Shown one piece after another: positions 11,068 to 22,600 of a DNA stretch of 64,000 nucleotides. Both the position numbers and the translations under genes were made by a program. Origin of the DNA: Henricia sp. BOLD:AAB3569 (Eukaryota > Echinodermata > Asteroidea > Spinulosida > Echinasteridae); contig JBBELK010000105.1 of NCBI GenBank assembly GCA_037783545.1, forward strand, positions 930,001-994,000. Reading direction: 5' to 3'. Positions within the stretch are counted from its first letter, which is position 1. Each line of letters starts with the position of its first letter. Under the pieces are notes generated by a model. It was given only the letters and a program-made list of their open reading frames with translations, was not told the origin of the DNA and did no database searches.

Positions 11068-14000
11068 ATGGATAAACTGTGGGAGAGATCAGATACCAAC
11101 ACTGGTATTCCATATTACATCGAGTGAGTATCATAATTTTCAACCAGAGGGTCGTCATCACGTAGCCCCGCGAGCAGTGCTTCGGTTTTCAAAACCTTAG
11201 CCCTGTGTTCTGCTATACACCAAATCTGTGGCAAACTCACGCAAATGAAATTTGGCCCACGGCTCTGATATTTGCTCAATAGGTGCACTCACCCCAGTTT
11301 ATAAATATTCCGAAGAGTACGCATCGATCCGATGTCTAGTTTCGGTGAAATCGTGGGGAAAGTTTGAGACTTTCGTGCGTGAAATTCCGACTTTCACCAT
11401 GCGCGAGAGCGGAGAGGTCAACACAATCTAGACTGGTTTGCTGTCCTCATATTTACTTCCCTTCATCTTACGACGAAGGGAAGTAAATTGAGGATGTGGA
11501 ACCAGTCTAGTGTTGACCTCTCCGCTCTCGCGCATGGTCAGATGGTGAAAGTCGGAATTTCACGCACGGAAAGTCTCAAACTTTCCCCACGATTTCACCG
11601 AAACTAGACATCGGATCGATGCGTACTCTTCGGAATATTTATAAACTGGGGTGAGTGCACCTATTGAGCAAATATCAGAGCCGTGGGCCAAATTTCATTT
11701 GGTGAGTTTGCCACAGATTTGGTGTATAGCAGAACACAGGGCTAAGGTTTTGAAAACCGAAGCACTGCTCGCGGGGCTAGTCATCACGATGCGTTGTGTA
11801 AGAATATTGCAAAGTTGAAAGTATTCTGTTTACTGGTCGCCACCTTGCTTAGCGGCTTAGCCTTAGCTATTCTCCTTAACGACTCAATAACCACCAATAC
11901 TTGTGAATATTTTAAAGGGAAGTGATTTTAAGAGTGAAAAACATTCACTGATTTCCTTGAAAACACTTAAACTTTTGTTCTGCCCTGTTCCATAGACTTA
12001 ACACACGGCGTCTCAATGGCGACCAGTCAACTAACGTGAACATCATGAGTCTGAGACTGAGTATTAAAACTTGGACCCTAAATTATTATCGCTTACTGAA
12101 TCTTTTTCAGCCATGTATCGGAGAGGACACAATGGGATCATCCAGAGTTTCTCAAGGCATTAAGGACACTCGGTAAGACTGTATTTGAGGATTTTATGTC
12201 CAGATAACTTGACCCAATAAAGGGAAGAAAAAAAAAGGATGCCAACTGACTAATTTCACACATCAAAAGTACACTTGTATTTTGCGAGGTAACTCTTTAA
12301 CGTTAATTTACTCCACCTTTTCTAGCTTGTCTGACTGTCTGTGGCTTTTAATAATTTTTTCTTCTTTGTAGACGAATTGAGTGGCATTAAATTAGCCGTG
12401 TATAGAGCCGCTATGAAGCTGAGAACACTGCAGAAAAATCTCAACTGTAAGTACAAGGAACAAATCTTTTAAGAACATTACAATGACTATGTGCTTGATA
12501 TTACAGAGAATTAACATTCAAAATGAAAATAAAACTTTACTGTCATAGAGCAGTTTTCAGACTCGTTTACACAGGCAAACATTTCACACATGTAATACAT
12601 GACCAAACTTCAAGTTTGGTAATGTTTGTCAGAAAAGTTTGCAGGTGTGGACGGCACATATTAACATTAGCAAACAGCAAACCGTGTTTGCCGGTGTTTG
12701 GACATGCAGCTATTGGCAAACATTTGTTTGCTCATGTTTTATGTCTGAACCAATCAGGAACCAGTTTCAGGTCATTTGATTAGAGCCAGCCAATCGTGAT
12801 CATGTGATTGTTCAAGAAGTTTGCTTCTGTTTGCACTAACTCATTTCCTGTTTGTGTCCAATCCAGTGGATCTTGTTGACATCTCAATCATTGATTCAGT
12901 CTTTGATCGTCATGGTTTCCGCCACAATGACAACGCTGTTCTTGACATCATTCAGCTGCGTAACATTACGTATGAGATGTTTCAGGTTTGACTTCAATTT
13001 ATTTTTTTCTATAAACTTCAGCAGATAAATAAAAAGCTGGTTCAATATTTAATCAATATTCAATATTTAATCATTCAATACCTTGTGTATTTGGCTAAAG
13101 AGGGCTTGAGTTCCAGTTAATACTATTACGGGTAATTCATTTTCCTAATTTAAAATGGCAAAGTATAATTTTGTAAACAAAAACAAATTATAATAAGTGG
13201 AAGTAATATTTGCCCATAAAAAAAGAAAAAGAAGTATATAATTATAAACCATTATACTGTCCAACATTCATTATTGGAAACTAACAAAAATGCTTTTTAA
13301 TCTCTCTCACACTGTAGGTGACTAGAGCTCGGAGACATGGCAGCATGCTTGATGTGGATTTCAGTACTGATATGCTGGTTAACTGGATTCTTAACCTTTA
13401 TGATGAGTATGTGAGATTGTGTCTATAAAGTCCAGAGTTTTTACTGCACATGTACATTCAAATCAATAAGATTTGTTAATATGAATTTTCACTATATTTT
13501 TCTTTTCCGTTTTCTTATTTGTGTTTTTAGGACTCGCACTGGCTACATCAAGGTATTATCAACCAAGGTTTGCATTGTGGCTTTGTGTGAATCTGGGATT
13601 ATTGACAAATATCACTGTGAGTATAATTCTTTCATTTAAAATCAATCGTGCGATGAGACATTCTTTTAAATGGGTATACAGTATCCAACAACTTTTGTTA
13701 TATTGCTGCCCAATTTGTGTTGTTTTATTGAGGTCTGTGCCCTACAGGTAACTGTTTGTGCTTAGGGATACTTTCACCTTAAACAATCAATTTGTCTTAA
13801 ATGTCAGCTTCTTACTAACACAGTAATAAACAAAATCTGCCAGTAAAAAAAAAATCTTGAACGAAACAGTGGAATTTTTGAGTCTTCATAATCTTCATGT
13901 TCGCTCTTTTGTACATCAAAGATTGTAAATACAATGCTACCTCTCTTGCTTTCATTCAGACTGGTATCAACAGTTGACTGATCGAGCTGATGGAATCAGC

Positions 14001-17000
14001 CGAAGGAATATGACGGCATTCCTGCAAGACCTCATCAGAGTAAGGCATGATTTATATTTTTAAAAAGGATCTCTGGGGGGAGTGGTTATCTCATTGAAGG
14101 GTTTATGCCTCTGTAGGGTTTATTAAGCTTTGAGGAACAACTGCAATATTTGAGGAACAACTGCAATACCGTGATTCGAGACCACTAGTTGGCTTCATAG
14201 CTCAATTGGTAGGGCGTCTGCTTGTTTAAGCAGAGGGTCCGCGGTTCGAATCCTGCTGGAGCCAAGTTGTTATAACAGGGACTTTGTATTATCAGGAATT
14301 AGTACAATAAAGGACACAGGATTGGGACCTGAAATCTTGTTATAAGCAGCTTGCATTAACAGTGCTATTATTATGAAAGTTTTACTCGGTGTACATTGGC
14401 GCTCTGTCAGGAAGTTAAACTGTGGCAAAATAATGAAATAGTAAGATTTTTCTGACACATTTTGTTGATTTGTTAAACAGATAACTGAATTGATCAATGA
14501 AAGTAGTGCTTTGGGGAGAAACGCCAGTGCAGCGGTCAACAGCTGTTTTGAAACAGTAAGTGAACAAAATGCATGCAATTAACTAGATGTAATTATTTGG
14601 CTGGATGTGTTTTCTTGTTATAAATGGTGCAACCTCGCCCTTTAGCAAACATCATGAACATAATTTATTTGATACAGCACTAATATATTTGGTACAGAAC
14701 ACTAACTATGGCAGCCCCATGCAGTTGTTTTCATTTGTTCGGGACCATAATTTCATTGGGTGTTTTTCATTCTCTTTGTACCCTCTGCGTGAGTGCACCA
14801 TCTTTGGCCCTCTAAATGGTGATGGTAGGCTGCTAGCTCTTGACAATGGACTGGCTGTCCTCAGACCTACCAGTCTGATTTTGGATGTAATCAAAAGAAC
14901 GAACCTTGGAGATGCTGGAAGGAGGGTTGGGTTTAATTATGGAAATCTGAAGATGACATTGATGTTTTGCTGTATAGATTATTGGAACAACCGTTTCACA
15001 GGACAGATACATGAATTGGCTGTCGGCCGAACCACAGACGATTGCTTGGTTACCCACAATGCACCGGTTGGCAACATCGGAAAACAGTAAGTTGATAGTA
15101 TGTGCCTAAAGTTTTGTTCATTCCTTTACTGTTCATAAAAGCTTCCAATTTAAAGTGTCTTGTAATTTCCTTGTGGAACAATCTAAGAAAAAGAGAAGAT
15201 AAATTTTATGTGATTTTATTTTGATTTTTAATTTAACAAATGTTTACACCTAAAAATTCTTCAGCTCAGCTTTATTTGATTTTGCCATTTTTGTCTTGAA
15301 ATCTTTAAAATCTTAACTGGAATGTTTTTTGCGTCTTCAGTACGTCATGAAGCTAAGTGCAACATATGCAAACTATTTCCAATCATCGGACTTCGCTTCC
15401 GATGTCTGAAATGTCTCAATTACGACATGTGCCAGGATTGTTTCTTTGTTGGTTTGACGTCCAAGAAACACAAAGTAACTCACCCGACCCAGGAGTATGT
15501 GTTTGGGGTAAGAAGATTGAAGATTGACAGTATTGGGCAGTTTAGGACGAGCTAGCATGGGGTTGGTAGAACACGCTCTGTGGTCAAGTGGTCAAGATAC
15601 ATCTGTACCTGAAAGGAGGTGGTTGTGGGTTCAATTCCTACCTCGGAAATGGTTAACCTATATTGTTTGTATCCCATATTTAAAAAAATATGTATTGCGA
15701 ATAATGGCTCTCATGGAGAAATGCTTATTGAAATTAATAATTTTGGAATCACATCATTACCAAGAAATTGCTTTTTGATTTTGGACTTGCAGACGACATC
15801 GTCGGAAGACATCCGGGCGTTTGCCAAGACGATACGCAACAAACTGAGTATGAAACGCAGCAAAGGAAACAAACCAAACTATCTACCTGTAGATGACACG
15901 GATACAGACTTCAGATATAGGTAACAATGTCAAAGGTCATGACCTTTGTCCTTATAGTTATTAAGGAAGCTATTAAGTAGTCATTTTACGAATGTGTTTA
16001 TTGATGGCCAACTAGAAATATAATTCAACACTTTGGTTCAAATATTGAGATTTGTTCAGATTTATTGTTCCTAGCAGTGCACTCCTAGAACACTGCGGCA
16101 ATCAATAATACATAAGTCACTTGTATGCAATGTTCTCATGAATGAAAATTCACAATCAGTGAGTTAATTTTTTATTGAGTTATATACAAGGCTCTTTTTT
16201 TTCTTTTCTTTTTTAAACAGGAACCCAAGCGAGAGCAAGAACGACATGCATTATCATTTTGGACGCATTTCTGAACAGTAATGATTTTTTTATACTATTG
16301 TCATTCTGTAAATTTTATGTACGTCATATACTACTCAAATTTCGCTAAGAATCACTGATATTGTCATTCATAATTTTATTAAAAGTAATACTTGGAATCT
16401 TTGAGGCAGATAAACAACTTTTTTCTAATGCATGTACAGTGAAATCTGATGAATCCAACTCATTAACTCAAAAATCCTGTTATATTAATTCAAACTGTGA
16501 ATTAATTCCATAGGTTGGCTGTTGTTGGAGATATTGCACCTTACTTAATCCCATCCTCAAGCAATTCTGCTCCATCTCCAAATGATTGTATGCGATCATC
16601 TGACCCATCTCCTGACTCATTGAAGGTGTCCGTCAAAAGCCAGGAATCGTTTCGGGATCTCTCTCTAGAACGAAGACATTTGGAAAATATGATCAACGCT
16701 TTGGAACAAGAAAACGAGTGAGTGAATTAAAATAAAATTTTATTGAATGCTGAAATTAGAGACATTTCTCTCTCTTTTCTAACACTGACACAGCTAAGTG
16801 CTTGAAATTTATTTTTGTATAGAGAACTGATAAATGACATTGATCAACTGGTTCAGAATCGGCGGATATCGGCACCCATCCACAACGGTGATCCAGTTAA
16901 TAATCATGAGGTTGATGCATCGAGTGATGGAAGCAACTCGGGCGCTGAGGCGGAGTTGATAAGAGCAAGGCAAGATGTCTTGGAGGAGCAAAACAGGCAG

Positions 17001-18894
17001 CTGGAGAGACAACTCAAGACACTTAAGGAGTTACTCAAGGAGGTTGGTTGCTGATATTTATGAATTGATGAGCTATTAAAGGATTTATTTATTCCATTTA
17101 AAGGAGCGTGTCCAGATCACATTTTTGAGTCTCCCATTTTTCCCATGGATGTTGAGCTTTTGATACCATATCATTTGTTGTATTTTTCTCATTACCATTC
17201 TGAAATTTCGCACTCTCAAACATATCTGCCTCTGCCATGTTCATTTTCATGTCATCTTTATCAATGTGTTACCATCTCGCATTTCAGAAGCAACCATTTC
17301 CTAAAGCTAGTGCCTCCATGTACATGCCAAATCATCTAGACTCCGCCCCTTCACATCATGCTCCTCCCACAAGGACCAATATGGATCAGACAGCTCCACC
17401 CACATTATTATCCTATCATGGTGCTACTCGAACCCAACACCACAATGGTGTCATTGCAGCTCACGGTGATGTCATGCTCAATGAATATGTAGAACATGTA
17501 AATGACAAACTCCGCCCACCTGATCAAGTCAACCAATCAGTAAAGCCAGAATCCATGACTGACATTGTATCAATCCGCCCACAACTCTCAATGGACCAAT
17601 CTGTAAGGACCAATCCAACGATGACTCCAGGCTCGATTGACAGCACCTTGCTCCGCCCACCTTACAATCTCAACCAATCAGCAATGACTCCAGGCACATT
17701 TGCATCCAGGCCACTCCTCCCAGCTCATCTTACTGACCAATCAACAGTCATGTTTTCCAACATATCGGCATCGAGGGTGTTTCCTTCTGAAGAAGCTGAG
17801 ATGAATGAGATTGTTAAGCAACTAAAGGAGGCATTTCCAGTTAATGATCATGGTAAGTACTTTATTTGTAACCTTGACTTGACCATGCAAATTTAGTCGG
17901 ATATTTTGCAGCCTGGTCGGAGTTTTTTTGCGACCAGTACTTTGTAATGGGAAAAGAAGCTCCATTGTTCAGGTCATGTGACTCCATAAAAGAACACAGC
18001 TAGTTCCAAATGAAATTAATATTTGAAAGCCGTTGCTCATTTCTGTGATTCTGTGATCTTTGAAGATAACTAGTGAATTTTCTGTACATCTGCAGATGAG
18101 GCCGCCTCCCCCGAGTGTGTCCCGCCCATCACCTTCAAGCCGCCGCCGACCACCTTCAAGCCGCCGCCCACATTTATGCGCACCAGACGACCAAGAGGTT
18201 AGGAGAGAATATTGCAAATAATTCTTTATAAAATCTGAAAAAGTGAAAGCACATTTTCGAAGTTTTTTTCAATAAATGAAAATTAGCTGTTCAAGGAATA
18301 CTTTTCCAGAATGTGTGAAAAAGCATTCATTGAATTTGGAAGATTCAGGAGCGTTATGCACCTATCAATTGTTTCCCCCACCCCTCCCTCCCCCTTTCCC
18401 CCGGGTTACCCCACCTAAGAAGTGGGAATTGTCACTTTTTGCGTGACAAAATCCCCACCCCTGGGGCAACATTTAGGTGACAAAAATCCCCACCCTCGGG
18501 TGCAAAACATGCGCGTCTTGTATACAAATGCACAGAAAATTTTATTTCAAAGGGTCAAATGCCCCACCCTAGGGCATGAAAAATGTGACCAAAACCCCAC
18601 CTCGGGGTGGGGCAGCGCGGGGGGTGGGGGCAGGGGGGGGGGGGGGGGATTGGGCATGGTGCCTAATCACCATTGAAATTAAACAACCAAACATAGGAAC
18701 AACTACAGTATTTTAAACATTTTAAAGGTTTTCCTCATTAGTTATGAAATTATTTTGTTAGTTACCTAATTTTATTTGATTTAATTGCAGGCACCCACGA
18801 TAACCCAAGGGACATGATAGATGCAGTATCCCGTATCGGCGATGCCATGTCTAATCTTGTTGCCAGAGTAACTGATAGACCGTCAGTGACGTAA
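11068..18894 (+). CDS. DYTN: Short dystrophin-superfamily protein, dystrotelin-like, complete
   Basis: Coding exons: 11068-11123, 12111-12172, 12372-12446, 12867-12985, 13318-13406, 13531-13616, 13960-14039, 14481-14555, 14978-15086, 15341-15507, 15793-15920, 16221-16277, 16514-16717, 16823-17042, 17288-17852, 18096-18197, 18791-18894; 765 aa. Order: a WW-like motif (W5, YY16-17, W27, P30); two EF-hand-like regions to about residue 240, including the [10 protein letters not shown] segment; a ZZ zinc finger with C257, C260, C272, C275, C281, C284, H294, H298; a region ending NYLPVDD; coiled coils at about 370-509; a repetitive linker at 510-697; and a C-terminal helix. Dystrophin relatives link actin and membrane complexes; this one has no actin-binding or spectrin repeats. 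The ZZ segment [18 protein letters not shown] resembles dystrotelin more than dystrophin, which lacks the C272/C275 pair. A short DRP2 or Dp71-type relative is the alternative. Confidence 0.88.
11163..11779. mobile_element. 617-bp foldback element with 9-bp target duplication
   Basis: Two arms of about 300 bp are near-perfect inverted copies joined by a loop of only about 12 bases (around 11464-11476). The outer ends are TAGCCCCGCGAGCAG and its complement. The 9-mer GTCATCACG directly flanks both sides (11154-11162 and 11780-11788). A 9-bp duplication with very long inverted arms fits a Mutator-like non-autonomous element (inference). It lies in intron 1 of the dystrotelin-like gene, 39 bp after the exon 1 donor. 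Confidence 0.92.
14080..14275 (+). mobile_element. tRNA-core element family C, copy 2
   Basis: A plus-strand copy of the family seen at 5120-5440. It has the left flank GTTATCTCATTGAAGG, a duplicated GAGGAACAACTGCAATA, then the tRNA-like core with A box (TAGCTCAATTGGTAGGGC) and B box (GGTTCGAATCC). The anticodon loop has eight bases, so it is not a working tRNA. Located in an intron of the dystrotelin-like gene. Confidence 0.75.
15570..15660 (+). other. tRNA-like (class II type) sequence, SINE fragment
   Basis: An A-box-like TGTGGTCAAGTGGTCAAGA and a B-box-like GGTTCAATTCC lie 45 bases apart in an intron of the dystrotelin-like gene. The acceptor stem is not convincing, so I treat it as a SINE remnant. 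Confidence 0.45.
17340..17760 (+). repeat. Degenerate coding minisatellite in dystrotelin-like exon
   Basis: Within exon 17288-17852, a unit of roughly 65-75 bp recurs about five times. Each copy contains CTCCGCCCA (or CTCCTCCCA) followed by ACCAAT, and encodes a variant of RPP...(M/N/T)DQS. The copies stay in frame, giving a Pro/Ser/Thr-rich linker between the coiled coil and the C-terminal helix. Unit length is irregular, so this is an old, diverged array. Confidence 0.7.
18370..18655. repeat. Dispersed repeat rich in GTGACAAAATCCCCACC
   Basis: Contains several short repeats of the form GACAAAATCCCCACCC plus a terminal G-rich tract. A related copy in the opposite orientation lies at about 22535-22740 in the ERMP1-like gene (GGGGATTTTGTCACTAG). 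No coding capacity; class unknown. Confidence 0.6.
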
Positions 18895-19375
18895 AGGATC
18901 ATTATATCCTGTCCATAGTTTATTATTGTAATGAAGCCAAAGAATGACAAAAAACCTCTTTTGAAGAGCATGTTTTTATGCTGAAGGTTTTAAAAACATC
19001 TTAAGGATATAAATAGAACAAACCACGAGTGCATAAAGACATTTTTGAGTCTTTGAATCCTATTTAAAGAAAACCTTGCATGGAAAAGAACAGTATTTTT
19101 TAGCATAAAAATTAAAATCAGTACAATTCAGTTTTTTTACGTTAACTTTTGGTGCTTTAAAATTTTCGGACTCAAATTTTTGCATGCAGATTTTCCAGAA
19201 CCATTTTTTAAAAACATTGTTAAAAAGGTGTACACGGTTCATATTTTTGTAATTTAGCTTTTACATTTTTGTTTTAGTGCAGTTTTTTAAAACTTATAAT
19301 AGTCATTGCTAACAATATATTTTTTCAGAGTACTTACATGCAGTGGAAAATTAGGTGTTGCAATTTGCATATTGA

Positions 19376-19381
19376 AATAAA
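19376..19381 (+). terminator. Candidate poly(A) signal of dystrotelin-like gene
   Basis: AATAAA lies 482 bp after the stop codon in an AT-rich 3' region. It is only 268 bp before the chosen ERMP1 start codon, so the 3' end of one gene and the promoter of the next must share this stretch. Confidence 0.45.
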
Positions 19382-19649
19382 TACACTAAAAGTAAGGATT
19401 GTAAGTTGTGTGAACGAATCTCAAAGAAAATAGAGGGATCTTTTTTTTCTTCTCGAACAGACCCCTGAAGATTCTGTTGACTTTTTGGAATTGCTGCGGC
19501 CAGTCAAAAAGATGGTACATAAAACAGTCGTTGGCTGTGATGTGCCTGACGTCTTCATTGATTGTGCGCACAGCATAAACAGTGCATTCAGTCTCGGCGT
19601 GTACGTGTCGCATGGGGTGTGTATCGCAAGATTTATTTGCGAAACGGCG

Positions 19650-22600
19650 ATGGAGAAGAACGCACGAAAAGAAGTTCGTCATCGAATTTGCGGCACCGAA
19701 AACCTGCCAAATTCCGTCCAAAATGGCATCCAGATTGCCAAACAAACCAAAAAGTTACCCTCTCGATACCTTTCCGAGAGGATATTCGCCTACATTTTGG
19801 TCTACGTGCTTGCACTATTCGCATTGGCGTCTTGGAGTTACCACCGTCTTCCACCGGCCAAGACCGTGGCCGAGCACGGCAGCACGGGGGAGTTTGTTGA
19901 GGAGCGCGCCCGGGCACACGTCGCCGCGATAACCGGTCTCGGTCCCCGGCCCGCAGGCTCCCGGGCAAACGAAGTTTACTGCGTGGAGTACCTCATGAAA
20001 ACCCTTGCAGATATCAAGAAAATGGCGGTACCTGGGGTCCACGAACTAGAAATAGACATATCACATCCTGAGGGCTCGTTTACCATGTCATTTTGGGGTG
20101 GTTTTACGTCGTATTACAAGAAAATCACCAACATAGTTGTGAGGTTGAGTCCGGCTCAAGAAGTGGCGAGGCAAGGAGAAGGGGATGATGATCACAGCTT
20201 GCTGCTAAATGGACATTTTGACACCGTGGCGGGAAGTCCTGGTAAGAAACTTAACGTGCTAATCTTCAAATCGGTGACTCATTTTAAGAATTTATATAAA
20301 GAGTTACGGTAAATTGTAAAGTCTTAATTTACATTTTTTATATGCAATTGATGTCTTGGACTCTGGAGATGGGGAATTTTCAGTGGCATTTTTCCTAACC
20401 ATTGTTTAATAATCTTTTGTACCTTTTAATAGATGTTCATTATCCTTTGTCTAAACTAAAAAAAAAAACACCAGTAATTGAAATGCTACAAATATTCCAA
20501 ACTTGTGTACATATATGCTAATTTTGTCCTGTCTTGTATGTTATTGTTTAAAGGCACAGGCTCGTCAGCAATGCGCGTGCGCCAAATTCATGCAACGAAA
20601 TACGCAGCTCCATGCTTTTGCTACGGAGCTGCGTATTGCTGACAAGCCTGTGCCTTTAAGCCTGTGTTCATGCTTGGATCCATTGTTATAGGCCTATCAT
20701 GTTTATTATTTTGTATGATATAAAACAGTTGACCACATGTGGGGTACCTTGGCCGAGTGGTTTGGGTCATTGACTCGACTCGCAATCATAGGTGAAAACT
20801 TGGGGTTGCGGGTTGGAACCCCCCTAGCACCCCCACCCCCCTGCCCCACTCTCTCACCCCCCTCCCTCCCGCTGCGTTACCTGTGCCCTTGAGCAAGGCA
20901 CTCGACCAAGCTGCTGTTGAGCCATTCATTCTAACACCTCAGTCCTCCAAGTCTAATCTTATTTTGTCTGAGAAATGTCTTTGTTCACTTGCAAGGACCT
21001 CAGAACATGTGCTGTGGACAAAGAAATCTCCAACCCCTGTAAGCTAGTGGCTGCCAAGGTCTACAAATAATTGGCCTTTTCCCTTTTCTTGAACAGGCGA
21101 TAATTGTTTCTTCCTCCATGATTGAACCTCACTGGAGGGAAACCATATAAACAACTGCCCAATTAAAAAAAAAAAAGCTGCACATTTCACCTGTTTACTG
21201 TTAAAAATGGCCAGAAGTATGTTGTATAGAATGAATACTTTGTGGTATTGTCTGCCCAACCAAAGTTTAAATATCCTTAAAGAACAACCCTTGGGCCCAG
21301 GATAAATGTTTATTCCTAGTTTTCACACCACACAATGGAAACCTGTTAGTGCCTGTGGTCATAATCTTTCATCAAAACCAGTGGGGCTTGCAGATCAAAG
21401 TAAAGGACCTGTGCATTGTAAGGGAGAAGGGAGCTTGCACCTGTCACCCCCACAACCTTAGATTATAACTAGTGTTTAACTTGCACCAGATGCCACAATT
21501 AATATCAAAAGCACCTGCTCCACACTGCTTGGTTTGGCCTATTAACACACAATACAGACATTGAGCTACAGAGAAACCACTCCAAATTGCTGCCAAGCAA
21601 CATTTGCTGATTGCAAATTTCTTGTCACAGGAATTTTTTAAAAGACACAGATAGACATCAACAAGTTTGTTGAGAGGTTAGGCAGACATGGACCCTCAAA
21701 ATTGCCTAAATGAAACCCCACAATGAAAATCTGATGAAGCCAATAGTGATTTAATTAAGCTCTGCCCATTGGGTGATTAACAGAGAATAACTACACAATA
21801 AACATCACTATAACAAACTACCGTGACCTTCATCTTTCAACTATTCAAAAACAATGGAACTGAAAAGTTTACTTTATCAATCAAACCACCAACAGTTTTA
21901 TTTATCCATTGAAGTGTTCTTTATAACTCAGAAAAACCACAACCCACAAAGCTATAGACCGTATTAAATATCCACCATTTCGTGGGGCAGTTTCTTTGTT
22001 CCTTGAGGACATGCATGGTTGCACATATTGTGCTTCCATTGTTCAACAGTTTAAGTAACAAAAGGTGCCCCACGAAAAACAGAAATGGCAGCTATTTGAT
22101 ACGGTCTATACAGGTTAACTATGGAACCCCTTTGTTTCAATACCATCAGCTGTAATTTGATTTCCTTTAACCCTTTTAAGAGAGTCTACCAGTACTTCAA
22201 AGTACTTGTGCCTTTTACTTTGTCATTGTCAGACAGCACTGAAAGGACATTTGAGTTTAAGGCTGTTAACAAAATCACTCTACTACGAGTGTAACCACAA
22301 GTAACAAAAGGATGAATACCACAAAAGGAATGCCTTAACCCTTTGGTACACAAAATAATCTGTAAAATAGTATTAAGTAACGACGGTTTCATACTAATTT
22401 ACCGTTTGACTTGCACTCATCAAAACAAAACCCAAGAATAGCGTGGTGACGCTAACGAAATAATCTGTGTACCAAAGGGCTAACATCCATTAATCAGTTA
22501 CACCCCAACCCAGGATTTTGACACATTTTTCATGTGACTGACTGTCCCTTGGTGGAGATTTTGAGACACACATCTGGAAGCCAAAATGAAACCTATATTT

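Noticed and set aside
14605..15090. 161-codon plus-strand open frame
   Set aside because: It is mostly intron. The real dystrotelin-like exon (14978-15086) lies inside it in another frame and matches the family ([18 protein letters not shown]); the open frame itself shows no domain.
19562..20042. Overlapping 75-116-codon open frames on both strands
   Set aside because: They are shadows of the GC-rich first ERMP1 exon.
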